A DNA stretch of 64,000 bases from Paraburkholderia sp. BCC1885. GTDB lineage: Bacteria > Pseudomonadota > Gammaproteobacteria > Burkholderiales > Burkholderiaceae. The notes beneath the pieces were generated by a model. That model saw only the letters and a list, made by a program, of their open reading frames with translations, did not search any database and was not told the origin of the DNA. Made by a program: the position numbers and the translations under genes. Below are positions 10,812 to 19,506 of the stretch, piece by piece; within the stretch, counting starts at the first letter, position 1; each line of letters opens with the position of its first letter. The stretch is taken from assembly GCF_900996235.1 (NCBI RefSeq), contig NZ_CAAJGM010000274.1, positions 124,001-188,000 on the forward strand, written 5' to 3'.

Positions 10812-11252
10812 TCAGTGGCTTGACTGGTTCGCCACGGGCGGCGGCGGATCGGTCACGAAGCCGAGCCGTTCGAGCCCCGCCTGCTGTGCCGCGCCCATCA
10901 CCTGGGCGATGACCTCGTAGCGCGTGGAGCGCTCGGCGCGTAGCTGGATCTCCGGCTGTTCCGGCTGTTTGCCCGCCTCGACGAAGCGCGCGCGCATCTG
11001 CTCGAGCGTCAGCGCGGCGCCGTTCCAGTAGATCTTGCCGGCGGCGTCGATGGAAAGCGAAATGGTCTGCGGGGTCTGACGCACCGGCGCGGCGGCAACT
11101 TTCGGCAGATCGAGCCGGATGGCGTGCGTGAACAAAGGCGCGGTAATGATGAAGATGACGAGCAGCACCAGCATCACGTCGATCAGCGGCGTCATGTTGA
11201 TTTCCGCCATCGGCGCCGCGGCTTGCCGTTTTTCGAGTCCGCCGAATGCCAT
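10812..11252 (-). CDS. exbD: ExbD/TolR-family biopolymer transport protein
   Basis: Component of the TonB-type energy-transducing complex; works with ExbB to couple the proton gradient to outer-membrane transport. The 146 residues have a short cytoplasmic N-terminus, one transmembrane helix at about 21-43 (TPLIDVMLVLLVIFIITAPLF) with the essential Asp25, and a periplasmic domain. The ATG at 11252 follows GAGGAGG; upstream extension would overlap exbB. Follows exbB by 65 bases. ExbD versus TolR cannot be settled from sequence alone, but no tol/pal genes are nearby. Confidence 0.88.
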   Translation of the reverse strand: MAFGGLEKRQAAAPMAEINMTPLIDVMLVLLVIFIITAPLFTHAIRLDLPKVAAAPVRQTPQTISLSIDAAGKIYWNGAALTLEQMRARFVEAGKQPEQPEIQLRAERSTRYEVIAQVMGAAQQAGLERLGFVTDPPPPVANQSSH

Positions 11253-11317
11253 GTCGATCCTCCTCGCTGACTGACGCTGGGGTGAAGCTGGGAAAGAAGC
11301 TGAAAACCGGCTGAAAC

Positions 11318-12046
11318 CTAGACCGAACTGGCCTGCGCCGATTTCACCTGCGCTGCGGCGCCTGCGGGCATGCCAGCGGGCGTAGACGCGGGCGCGCAAA
11401 CATAGGCGTGCAGATCGTGCGCGAAGCCGTCCAGTTCCTCCGACAATTGCCGCACCATGCGGCCAAGCACGTTATAGGCGAGCACCGCCGGGATCGCCAC
11501 CACGAGCCCGAAGGCCGTCATGATGAGCGCCTCGCCGACCGGGCCGGCGACGTTTTCGATCATCGCCTGGCCGCTCGCGGCGATGCTGCCGAGCGCGTGA
11601 TAGATGCCCCAGACGGTGCCGAGCAAGCCGACGAACGGCGCGGTGCTGCCCACCGATGCCAGCAGCACCTGGCCAAACTCGAGACGCCGTTGCGACCCGA
11701 CAAGCGCCTGGCGCAGCGCGCGCAGCACGCGTTCGCTGGGTTCGACGCGCGCCAGCAAGGCGCCGGGGATGTCCACTTCCGAAGCATGTAAGGCGGCCTC
11801 GGCGAGCGGCGTAAAGACCCGCTCGCTGTCCGCGCGCCGCAACACCGCGACGCCCTCGGAGAGCGTGGGAGCCTGCCAGAACTGGCCGATCGCGCGCGCC
11901 GCCTGGCGCTTCGCGCGGCTCAGCATCCAGCCCTTGACGATCAGAAAGCACCAGCTCGCCACCGACATGGCCGCCAGCACATAGGCTACGGCATGCGTGA
12001 TCGAGTCGCTGGATTGCAGGTAGTGAAGAATGCCGGTGCCTGCCAT
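11318..12046 (-). CDS. exbB: ExbB/TolQ-family proton channel protein
   Basis: Inner-membrane proton channel subunit. The 242 residues have an N-terminal helix (about 15-40), a cytoplasmic loop and two more helices (about 130-155 and 175-200). The family signature GLLGTVWGIYHALGSIAASG and PVGEALIMTAFGLVVAIPAV are present. The ATG at 12046 (MAGTGILHYLQSSDS) is preferred; longer frames run into dapB. Probably co-transcribed as dapB-exbB-exbD, with an 82-base gap after dapB. Confidence 0.9.
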   Translation of the reverse strand: MAGTGILHYLQSSDSITHAVAYVLAAMSVASWCFLIVKGWMLSRAKRQAARAIGQFWQAPTLSEGVAVLRRADSERVFTPLAEAALHASEVDIPGALLARVEPSERVLRALRQALVGSQRRLEFGQVLLASVGSTAPFVGLLGTVWGIYHALGSIAASGQAMIENVAGPVGEALIMTAFGLVVAIPAVLAYNVLGRMVRQLSEELDGFAHDLHAYVCAPASTPAGMPAGAAAQVKSAQASSV

Positions 12047-12128
12047 TGGACCTCGCCGTCGGAAAGTATGGCCTGATGCAGCGGAGCGCGCCGCGAGCGG
12101 ATGCGGCGCGCGCGGGACGCAAGCGCGC

Positions 12129-12926
12129 TCAGCGCAGGCCGAGCACGTCCTGCATGTCGTAAAAGCCGTTGGCGTGGCCTTCGAGAAAGTGCACGGCGCG
12201 CAACGCGCCCTGTGCATAAGACAAGCGGCTCGCCGACTTGTGCGTGATCTCGATGCGCTCGCCGATGCCCGCGAACAGCACGGTATGGTCGCCGACGATA
12301 TCGCCGCCACGGATCGCCGCAAAGCCGATGGTCGACGGATCGCGCTCGCCGGTCACGCCTTCGCGGCCATAGACCGCGCATTCGTCGAGATTGCGGCCGA
12401 GCGCGCCGGCGATCACCTCGCCCATGGCGAGCGCGGTGCCGGACGGTGCGTCCACTTTATGCCGATGATGCGCCTCGATGATCTCGATGTCGTAACCGGT
12501 CGCGAAATGGCGCGCGGCGTATTCGAGCAGCTTGAGCGTGACGTTGACACCCACGCTCATGTTAGCGGCAAATACGACGCCGATTTTCTCGCCGGCCGCA
12601 CGCAGTTGCGCCTTCTGCTCGTTGTCGAACCCGGTGGTGCCGATCACCAGCTTGACGTCGTGACGCAGCGCCGCTTCGAGATGCGCGAGGGTGCCGGCGG
12701 GGCGCGTGAAGTCGATCAGATAGTCGGACTGGGCGAATACCTGCTCGATATCGTCGCTCAGCAGGACGCCGGTCTCCTTGCCGAGAAATGCCCCGGCGTC
12801 CTGGCCGAGATGCGGCGAACCGGCGCGCACGAGCGCACCGGAAAGTTTGACGCCAGAATCGTTCAGGACGGTTTCGATCAGCATCCGGCCCATACGGCCC
12901 GATGCACCGGCAATGGCAATGTTCAT
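12129..12926 (-). CDS. dapB: 4-hydroxy-tetrahydrodipicolinate reductase
   Basis: Reduces the DapA product in the lysine/diaminopimelate pathway. The 265 residues start MNIAIAGASGRMGRML, a nucleotide-binding GxxGRMG loop. The substrate motif EAHHRHKVDAPSGTA places the catalytic His and Lys at about 153-157. The chosen ATG is the canonical start; a frame 27 bases longer lacks support. Lies after the bamE terminator, so it probably starts a new transcript. Confidence 0.96.
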   Translation of the reverse strand: MNIAIAGASGRMGRMLIETVLNDSGVKLSGALVRAGSPHLGQDAGAFLGKETGVLLSDDIEQVFAQSDYLIDFTRPAGTLAHLEAALRHDVKLVIGTTGFDNEQKAQLRAAGEKIGVVFAANMSVGVNVTLKLLEYAARHFATGYDIEIIEAHHRHKVDAPSGTALAMGEVIAGALGRNLDECAVYGREGVTGERDPSTIGFAAIRGGDIVGDHTVLFAGIGERIEITHKSASRLSYAQGALRAVHFLEGHANGFYDMQDVLGLR

Positions 12927-12973
12927 GGCGTTCACGTGCAAAAGGCGACGCACAAGGCGCCGCGATATGGCGG

Positions 12974-13019
12974 AAAAAACACAAATGACGGGCTCGCGCT
13001 CTGCACGCGGCCCGTCATT
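12974..13019 (-). terminator. Terminator after bamE
   Basis: AATGACGGG at 12984-12992 plus CGCG pair with CGCG and CCCGTCATT ending at 13019, a long stem with one small bulge. On the minus strand the hairpin is followed by TGTGTTTTTT. It lies 17 bases past the bamE stop. Confidence 0.75.
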
Positions 13020-13035
13020 GTCAGGGACAGCTGAA

Positions 13036-13854
13036 TTAGCTGCCCGTTCCCGGGGTGCCCGAAGCGGACGACGTCAACGGTGCGTTGTAGGTCGGGCCGT
13101 TGTTGCTCTGCGAGCCTGCCGGACCCACCGGATTGTCTTGCGGCACGCCCGGCACCGTGGGCGGCGGCGGACGCGTGAACTGGAACTGCGGCGCACCTGG
13201 CGAAGTGGCGCCTTGCGGCACCACGCCACCGTTCGCGGTCGGCGTGCCGGCCCGCACCGACGGCGTGATCTTGCCGCTCGGCGCCTGCACGGCGTCGGTG
13301 GCGCGGTTGGCTGCCTGGGCGGCTTCGGCGTTCGCGTCCATCGATTGTCCGGCCGTGGCTGCCCCGCCCGCCGGCGGCGTGGCCGCGGCAGCTGCAGCGG
13401 CGCCCGAAGCGGCGGCCGGCGCACTGGCGGCGGCTGCCGCTGCTGCAAAGGCCTTCTTGCCGCGCTTGTCGCCGTCGATTTCGGCAAGCAGTTCGAGGTT
13501 CGACGGCAGGTCTTCGCCGCCCGTCCAGTTGGCGACGCGGTCGCCCGTGAAATTCACCACGAAATCGCGCTGCTGCACGACACTCGTATTGCCGCGCTTG
13601 AAATAGAACACATAATCCCAGCGGTCTGCGTGGAACATGTCGGCGAGAAGCGGCGTGCCGAGCAACTGGCGAACCTGATCGCGCGACATGCCGACCTGCA
13701 TCTGGGCTGCTGCCTCTGCCGAAACAAAGTTGCCCTGCACCACGGTAATCCGATACGGCGTTATGCTTTGAGCGATTCGCTGCGTCACGCTATCGTATGT
13801 CGAGCATCCGGCAAGAACCGCGATAGTCGCTGCAGCAATCAAGGTACCCCGCAT
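13036..13854 (-). CDS. bamE: Outer-membrane assembly lipoprotein BamE with long Ala/Pro/Gly-rich tail
   Basis: Lipoprotein of the BAM complex, which inserts beta-barrel proteins in the outer membrane. Signal peptide with lipobox LAGC (Cys17). The SmpA/OmlA-type domain occupies about residues 25-125 with the conserved VGMSRDQVRQLLGTPLL and WDYVFYF. About 145 further residues are low-complexity Ala, Pro, Gly and Thr, giving 272 residues against about 113 in E. coli. The start at 13854 (MRGTLIAAA) follows GGGGGAG; an ATG at 13893 is also possible. Divergent from fur. Confidence 0.9.
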   Translation of the reverse strand: MRGTLIAAATIAVLAGCSTYDSVTQRIAQSITPYRITVVQGNFVSAEAAAQMQVGMSRDQVRQLLGTPLLADMFHADRWDYVFYFKRGNTSVVQQRDFVVNFTGDRVANWTGGEDLPSNLELLAEIDGDKRGKKAFAAAAAAASAPAAASGAAAAAAATPPAGGAATAGQSMDANAEAAQAANRATDAVQAPSGKITPSVRAGTPTANGGVVPQGATSPGAPQFQFTRPPPPTVPGVPQDNPVGPAGSQSNNGPTYNAPLTSSASGTPGTGS

Positions 13855-14016
13855 GCGGCTCCCCCGGTAGATCAGTAGAGATTTTGAAATCATTTCACTC
13901 ACCGTGCGGGCCCTGCCTGTAGCGAGCCGCGCGAGTTTCGTTGCATCGAAGATGACCTGAACAGCGTAAACACATTACTATTAGAACCCTGCATTGTACT
14001 CTAGGGATCCCTTGCC
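13855..14016. promoter_or_regulatory. Divergent promoter region of bamE and fur
   Basis: 162 bases separating divergent bamE and fur starts. It becomes AT-richer toward fur. I could not identify a convincing Fur box or clear -10/-35 pair by eye. Confidence 0.4.
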
Positions 14017-14445
14017 ATGACCAATCCAACCGATCTCAAAAATATCGGCCTCAAGGCGACCCTACCGCGCCTCAAAATTCTGGAGATTTTCCAGCACAGC
14101 CCGGTGCGTCACCTGACCGCTGAAGACGTTTATCGCAACCTGCTGCACGAAGAGCTCGATATCGGCCTCGCTACCGTCTACCGCGTGCTCACGCAGTTCG
14201 AGCAGGCCGGGCTGCTGTCGCGCAGCAATTTCGAATCCGGCAAAGCCGTGTTCGAACTGAACGAAGGCACCCACCACGACCACCTGGTGTGCATCGACTG
14301 CGGCCTGGTCGAGGAGTTTTTCGATCAGGAAATTGAAAGCCGTCAGCAAACCATTGCGAAAGAACGCGGCTTCAAGCTGCAGGAACACGCGCTGGCGCTG
14401 TATGGCGTCTGCACCAAGGAAAACTGCCCGCATCGCAAACATTGA
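14017..14445 (+). CDS. fur: Ferric uptake regulator Fur
   Basis: Iron-responsive repressor. The 142 residues comprise an N-terminal winged helix (about 1-83, with ATLPRLKILEIF and GLATVYRVLTQFEQAGLL) and a C-terminal dimerisation domain. Metal ligands are visible in HHDHLVCIDCG and the terminal CTKENCPH. Divergent from bamE and followed by a strong terminator. Confidence 0.97.
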   Translation: MTNPTDLKNIGLKATLPRLKILEIFQHSPVRHLTAEDVYRNLLHEELDIGLATVYRVLTQFEQAGLLSRSNFESGKAVFELNEGTHHDHLVCIDCGLVEEFFDQEIESRQQTIAKERGFKLQEHALALYGVCTKENCPHRKH

Positions 14446-14516
14446 TTGACGGGCACTATGGCCGGGTAGCTGACGGCGCGCAAGTGCGGACGTAATAAAC
14501 GGAAACGCGAAACGGA

Positions 14517-14549
14517 AACCCGATCGGCGAAAGCAGATCGGGTTTTTTT
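14517..14549 (+). terminator. Terminator after fur
   Basis: AACCCGATC (14517-14525) pairs with GATCGGGTT (14536-14544), and the T-tract runs to 14549. Classic rho-independent terminator about 70 bases after the fur stop. Confidence 0.9.
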
Positions 14550-14570
14550 GCGTCAAGGTGCAAAAGCGCA

Positions 14571-14595
14571 AAAAAAGCCGCTCCGAAGAGCGGCT
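14571..14595 (-). terminator. Terminator after gapA
   Basis: AGCCGCTC (14576-14583), tetraloop CGAA and GAGCGGCT (14588-14595). On the minus strand it is followed by a run of T residues. It lies 56 bases past the gapA stop. Confidence 0.88.
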
Positions 14596-14651
14596 CCTGT
14601 CTCTGCCGATGCCGGACCGGATCGAATCAGGCGCGGCAACAATGACGCAGA

Positions 14652-15662
14652 TTACTTCGCGTTCATGAGCGCGACCGTCGTATCCAGCATGCGGTTCGAG
14701 AAACCCCACTCGTTGTCGTACCAGCTCGACACCTTCACCAGCCGGCCCGACACCTTCGTCAGCGTCGAATCGAAAGTCGACGAAGCCGGGTTGTGGTTGA
14801 AGTCGATCGACACCAGCGGCGCCTTGTTGTAGCCGAGGATGCCCTTCAGCGAGCCTTCTGACGCTTCCTTCATGATCGAGTTCACTTCGTCCACCGTCGT
14901 GTCGCGCTTCGCGATAAACGACAGGTCGACGATCGACACGTTGATGGTCGGGACGCGAATCGCGTAGCCGTCCAGCTTGCCGTTCAGTTCCGGCAGCACG
15001 AGGCCGACGGCCGATGCCGCACCCGTTTTCGCCGGGATCTGGCTGTGCGTGGCCGAGCGCGCGCGGCGCAGGTCTTCGTGATACACGTCCGTCAGAACCT
15101 GGTCGTTCGTGTACGCGTGGATCGTGGTCATCAGACCGTTTTCGAGGCCGATCTTGTCGTTGAGCGGCTTGACGAGCGGTGCCAGGCAGTTGGTCGTGCA
15201 CGATGCGTTCGAAATGACCGTGTCCGATGCCTTCAGCACGTGATGGTTCACGCCGTAGACGATGGTTGCGTCCACGTCTTTACCGCCCGGCGCCGAGATG
15301 ATGACCTTCTTCGCGCCACCCTTGATGTGCGCGCTGGCCTTCTCTTTGGTCGTGAAAAAGCCCGTGCATTCCAGCACCACGTCGATGTTCAGCTCGCCCC
15401 ACGGCAGCTCGGCCGGGTTGCGGTTCGCCAGCACGCGGATACGGTCGCCGTTGACGACGAGGTAATCGCCGTCCACCGAGACTTCGCCCGGGAACTTGCC
15501 GTGAGCCGTGTCGTATTGCGTCAGATGGGCGTTGGTATTGGCATCGCCCAGGTCGTTGATGGCGACGATCTGGATGTCGTGCTTCTTGCCGTTTTCATAG
15601 AAGGCGCGCAGCGTGTTGCGGCCGATCCGGCCGTAGCCGTTGATTGCGACGCGAATCGTCAT
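14652..15662 (-). CDS. gapA: Glyceraldehyde-3-phosphate dehydrogenase, type I
   Basis: NAD-dependent glycolytic/gluconeogenic enzyme. 336 residues. The N-terminal Rossmann motif is INGYGRIGRN. The catalytic cysteine is Cys155 in SNASCTTN. The S-loop and the C-terminal WYDNEWGFSNRM segment are present. Follows tktA by 99 bases on the same strand; the pairing of transketolase with GAPDH is a known carbohydrate-metabolism arrangement. Confidence 0.97.
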   Translation of the reverse strand: MTIRVAINGYGRIGRNTLRAFYENGKKHDIQIVAINDLGDANTNAHLTQYDTAHGKFPGEVSVDGDYLVVNGDRIRVLANRNPAELPWGELNIDVVLECTGFFTTKEKASAHIKGGAKKVIISAPGGKDVDATIVYGVNHHVLKASDTVISNASCTTNCLAPLVKPLNDKIGLENGLMTTIHAYTNDQVLTDVYHEDLRRARSATHSQIPAKTGAASAVGLVLPELNGKLDGYAIRVPTINVSIVDLSFIAKRDTTVDEVNSIMKEASEGSLKGILGYNKAPLVSIDFNHNPASSTFDSTLTKVSGRLVKVSSWYDNEWGFSNRMLDTTVALMNAK

Positions 15663-15761
15663 GGTCTATCTCCTGATGGCTGAAAAAATACGTCCATGTT
15701 TGGCTCTGCTGGGCCGGGCGCCGCCGGGCGAAAGACGCTCGCGGCGGGACCCGACACCCAA

Positions 15762-17783
15762 TCAGCCGAGTGCGGCCTTGGCCGTCGCTACGACGTTTTC
15801 GACGGTGAAGCCGAAGTGCTTGAACAACACGCCAGCCGGGGCCGATTCGCCGAACGTGTCGATCCCGACCACCCCGCCTTCCAGACCCACGTACTTGCGC
15901 CAGAAATCCGTCACGCCCGCTTCGATCGCCACGCGGCGCACGCCCTTGGGCAGCACGCGTTCGCGGTACTCGGCGTCTTGCTGGTCGAACACGGTGGTGG
16001 CCGGCATCGACACCACCCGTGCCGCGATGCCTTCGCGCGCCAGCGGCTCGACCGCGTTCAGCGCGAGTTCGACTTCCGAGCCGGTCGCAATCAGGATGAT
16101 CTTGCGCGCGACGATCTCGTCGTTCCAGTCGCGCAGCACGTAGCCGCCCTTGGCGACGTTGGCGATCTGCGCGTCCGTGCGTTCCGAGAACAGCAGGTTC
16201 TGGCGGCTGAAGATCAGCACCGACGGGCCGTGATGTTCGACAGCCTGCGTCCACGCCACCGCCGTTTCGACGGTGTCAGCCGGACGCCAGACCTGCAGAT
16301 GCGGAATCAGGCGCAGGCTGGCGACGTGTTCGATGGACTGGTGGGTCGGGCCGTCTTCGCCGAGGCCGATCGAGTCGTGCGTGAACACGAAGATCGACGG
16401 CGCCTTCATCAGCGCGGCGACGCGCAGCGCGTTGCGGCTGTAGTCCGAGAACGTCAGGAACGTGCCGCCGAAGGCCTTGAAGCCGCCGTGCACGGCGATG
16501 CCGTTGATGGCGGCGCTCATGCCGAATTCGCGCACGCCGTAGTTCACGTAGTTGCCCGCCGCGCGGCCTTCCGCGTTGACGCGCACCGGCTTGGCCGCCT
16601 TCCAGTTGGTGAGGTTCGAACCGGTCAGGTCGGCCGAGCCGCCGAGCAGTTCCGGCAGCACGGTCGAGAGGCCTTCGATAGCCTGTTGCGATGCCTTGCG
16701 CGTGGCGATGGTTTCCGCGCGCTCGTTCGCGCCGGCGATGATGGCCTGCGCCTTCTCGGCCCAGTTGGCCGGCAACTGCTTCGCCATGCGACGCTTAAAC
16801 TCAGCGGCTTCCTGCGGATACTTGGCTTCGTATGCTGCAAAGGCCTTGTTCCACTGGGCTTCGTTCTGCGCGCCCGCTTCCTTCGCGTCCCATGCCGCAT
16901 AGACTTCCGCCGGGATCTCGAACGGCGCCCACTTCCAGCCGAGCTTCTCACGCGCGCCGGCGATTTCCTTCTCGCCGAGCGGCGCGCCGTGCGAATCGTG
17001 GCTGCCGGCCTTGGTCGGCGCGCCTTCGCCGATCACCGTCTTGCAGCAGATCAGTGTGGGCTTGTCCGACAGCTTGGCTTTCTTGATGGCGGCGTCCACG
17101 GCTTCGACGTCATGGCCGATCACGTTCGGCACCACGTTCCAGCCGTAAGCCTCGAAACGCTTCGGCGTGTCGTCGTGGAACCAGTTCACCACTTCGCCGT
17201 CGATCGAAATGCCGTTGTCGTCGTAGAACGCAATCAGTTTGTTCAGCTTCAGCACGCCCGCGAGCGAGCAGGCTTCGTGCGAAATGCCTTCCATCAGGCA
17301 GCCGTCGCCGAGGAACACGTAGGTGTGGTGATCGACGATCTGCGCGTCCGGCTTGTTGAATTCCGTTGCCAGCAGCGATTCGGCCAGCGCCATGCCGACT
17401 GCATTGGCCAGACCCTGGCCAAGCGGGCCGGTGGTCGTTTCAACGCCCGGCGTGATGCCGTATTCCGGGTGGCCCGGCGTCTTCGAATGCATCTGACGGA
17501 AATTCTTCAGCTCTTCGATCGGCAGGTCGTAGCCGGTCAGATGCAGCAGCGAATACAGCAGCATCGAGCCGTGACCGTTGGACAGCACGAAGCGGTCGCG
17601 GTCAGCCCACTGCGGGTTCTTCGGGTTGTGGCGCAGATGGCGCGACCACAGGGCAACGCCGATCTCGGCCATGCCCATCGGCATGCCCGGGTGACCGGAG
17701 TTCGCTTGTTGAACAGCATCCATAGCCAGCGCGCGGATCGCATTGGCCATCAGGGAGGTGGGAGCGGGAGACGGGGTCGTCAT
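15762..17783 (-). CDS. tktA: Transketolase
   Basis: Thiamine diphosphate-dependent enzyme of the non-oxidative pentose phosphate pathway. 673 residues, usual length. Conserved features include NSGHPGMPMGMAE near the N-terminus, the ThDP motif GDGCLMEGISHEA through the FYDDNGISIDG segment, and THDSIGLGEDGPTHQ in the pyrimidine domain. Upstream gene of a probable tktA-gapA operon. Confidence 0.97.
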   Translation of the reverse strand: MTTPSPAPTSLMANAIRALAMDAVQQANSGHPGMPMGMAEIGVALWSRHLRHNPKNPQWADRDRFVLSNGHGSMLLYSLLHLTGYDLPIEELKNFRQMHSKTPGHPEYGITPGVETTTGPLGQGLANAVGMALAESLLATEFNKPDAQIVDHHTYVFLGDGCLMEGISHEACSLAGVLKLNKLIAFYDDNGISIDGEVVNWFHDDTPKRFEAYGWNVVPNVIGHDVEAVDAAIKKAKLSDKPTLICCKTVIGEGAPTKAGSHDSHGAPLGEKEIAGAREKLGWKWAPFEIPAEVYAAWDAKEAGAQNEAQWNKAFAAYEAKYPQEAAEFKRRMAKQLPANWAEKAQAIIAGANERAETIATRKASQQAIEGLSTVLPELLGGSADLTGSNLTNWKAAKPVRVNAEGRAAGNYVNYGVREFGMSAAINGIAVHGGFKAFGGTFLTFSDYSRNALRVAALMKAPSIFVFTHDSIGLGEDGPTHQSIEHVASLRLIPHLQVWRPADTVETAVAWTQAVEHHGPSVLIFSRQNLLFSERTDAQIANVAKGGYVLRDWNDEIVARKIILIATGSEVELALNAVEPLAREGIAARVVSMPATTVFDQQDAEYRERVLPKGVRRVAIEAGVTDFWRKYVGLEGGVVGIDTFGESAPAGVLFKHFGFTVENVVATAKAALG

Positions 17784-18105
17784 GTCGAGTTCCGGAGAAC
17801 GAGTCCAAAAAGCGGGGCGCGGGCGGCGGGTCCGGAAGCTCGGCGGGCAGTCTCAGTCTGCTAGGGCGCACGGTGCGGCGCCTGGAGACGCGATACGGGC
17901 AGAGCAAACGGACAAGGCTGCAAAGCGTCATATTCTAACAGATGGTTGTGGCCTTCCAGCCCGGAAACCGCATGATCCGCAGGGGTTGCGGCGCGGCTTG
18001 CAGCCTCGTTGCTACAGCAGCCCACGCGCTGCTGAGGCGGCCCCGGCTTCGACTTTATAATCGACACATCGCCAACCGATTGCGCCCGCCCGCGCACCGC
18101 CGACC
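17784..18105. other. Divergent intergenic region, tktA / speE-like
   Basis: 322 bases between divergent genes. It must hold both promoters. I see AT-richer spots at about 17930-17945 and 18055-18065 but no clear palindrome or leader element. Confidence 0.4.
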
Positions 18106-18975
18106 TTGAGCGCTCCGCTGCTATTCCAGCCGACTCCGTACGCCCTGTATGGCTTCCCAAACGCGCGGCGCCTTACGAGCCACGCCTCCGCGCATCAATT
18201 GATCGAAGTCTGGGACACCCCGCAACTCGGGCGGCTTTACACGCTCGACGGCCGCCCCATGGCCTCCGTCGGCGACGAGTTCATCTATCACGAATGCATG
18301 GTGCATCCGACCGCGCTGGCTCACCCGGCGCCGCATAGCGCGCTGGTGCTGGGCGGCGGCGACGGTGGCACGGCACGGCAGCTGCTGCGGCATCCTGAGA
18401 TCACTCGAATCGTCGTCGCCGAGCTGGACGCCGAGGTCGTGCGCCTGACCCGCGAATATCTGCCGCAGGTGCATGGCGGCGCCTTCGACGACCCGCGCGT
18501 CGAACTGGTGATCGGCGACGCCGCCGATTTCGTCGCCACCGCCCAGCAGAAGTTCGACCTGGTGGTGTTCGACCTGACGCCGCCCGACTCCCCGGCCGCC
18601 AGCCTCTACACGGGCGCGTTCTACACGCAGCTCAAACGCGTGATGCGCCCCGGCGCGGCTTTGTCGATGCATCTGGGCGCGCCGTACTACCATGCCGCGC
18701 GGGCCGCCACGCTGCTCGACGGGCTGAACGAGGCGTTCGCGGTGGTCCGCACGATGAGCGCGTTCGTGCCGCTATACGGCTCGCTATGGACGATGGCCAC
18801 CGCCAGCGACACGCTCGACCCGGCGGCGCTCGCCCCGGCCGAGCTCGCCGGACGTCTCACGGCCCGGCAAGTCAAGGACCTCGCGTGGTACGACGCCGAC
18901 GCCCATGCCGGACTCTTCTCGGCTTCTCGCGTGGTGCGCGATAAACTAAGTCAATTCTTAAAGCCATCACGGTAA
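18106..18975 (+). CDS. speE: Spermidine synthase-like aminopropyltransferase
   Basis: Cytosolic methyltransferase-fold enzyme of the polyamine synthase family. The 289 residues have an N-terminal beta domain, then LVLGGGDGGTAR (GGGDGG at about 83-88), the decarboxylated-SAM site, then VAELDAEVV, GDAADF and FDLTPPDSPA. The start is a TTG at 18106 (MSAPLLFQPTPYALYG); no ATG fits before the conserved region. Many such homologues are annotated only as spermidine synthase-like, so the true substrate is unproven. Confidence 0.85.
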   Translation: MSAPLLFQPTPYALYGFPNARRLTSHASAHQLIEVWDTPQLGRLYTLDGRPMASVGDEFIYHECMVHPTALAHPAPHSALVLGGGDGGTARQLLRHPEITRIVVAELDAEVVRLTREYLPQVHGGAFDDPRVELVIGDAADFVATAQQKFDLVVFDLTPPDSPAASLYTGAFYTQLKRVMRPGAALSMHLGAPYYHAARAATLLDGLNEAFAVVRTMSAFVPLYGSLWTMATASDTLDPAALAPAELAGRLTARQVKDLAWYDADAHAGLFSASRVVRDKLSQFLKPSR

Positions 18976-19073
18976 CGCGACGGCAGAATGTGCGATTCGG
19001 TCAGCGCGGCGTCAATGCGCCGGCCCCTGGCCAAGCTGCACGCGCCCGCCGTCCCCTAGATCCGGAGAACTCC

Positions 19074-19487
19074 ATGACCGCCTCTCGCCCAGCCGGTGTG
19101 CCCTGGTTGACCCCTTATCTGACGGTTCGCGACGCACGTGCCGCGATCGCGTTCTTCGAGGCGGCCTTTGGCTTCGAGGTGCGCGAGAGTGTCCAGGACG
19201 ACGGCGTGGTCATGCACGTCGAAATGGTCTATCAAGGCCAGTTGATCGTGATGTTCGCGCCGGAAGGCGCGTTCGGCTCGACGGCGAAGACACCCAAAAG
19301 CGCGGGCGCGATTGCGCCGCAATCGTTCTATGTTTATGTCGACGATGTCGACTCGGTTTATGCGCGGGCCCTCGTGGCCGGCGCGAAATCGCTGAGTGAG
19401 CCGCAGGATCAGTTCTGGGGTGACCGCTTTGCCCAGGTCGAAGATCTGGACGGTTACCGCTGGGCACTCGCTCGCCACCTTTCGTGA
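19074..19487 (+). CDS. VOC/glyoxalase-bleomycin resistance family protein
   Basis: 137-residue protein with the vicinal oxygen chelate fold. It has an N-terminal LTPYLTVRDARAAIAFFEAAFGFEV module and a C-terminal DDVDSVYARALVAGAKSLSEPQDQFWGDRFAQVEDLDGYRWALA module, closest to PhnB-like or glyoxalase-like proteins. The ATG at 19074 follows CGGAGAA. The metal ligands and substrate cannot be assigned. Sits between the speE-like gene and rsmE on the same strand. Confidence 0.82.
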   Translation: MTASRPAGVPWLTPYLTVRDARAAIAFFEAAFGFEVRESVQDDGVVMHVEMVYQGQLIVMFAPEGAFGSTAKTPKSAGAIAPQSFYVYVDDVDSVYARALVAGAKSLSEPQDQFWGDRFAQVEDLDGYRWALARHLS

Positions 19488-19506
19488 ACCAATGAGTATT
19501 TTTTTG

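Noticed and set aside
13967..14016. Fur box upstream of fur
   Set aside because: The AT-rich stretch does not match the GATAATGATAATCATTATC pattern well enough.
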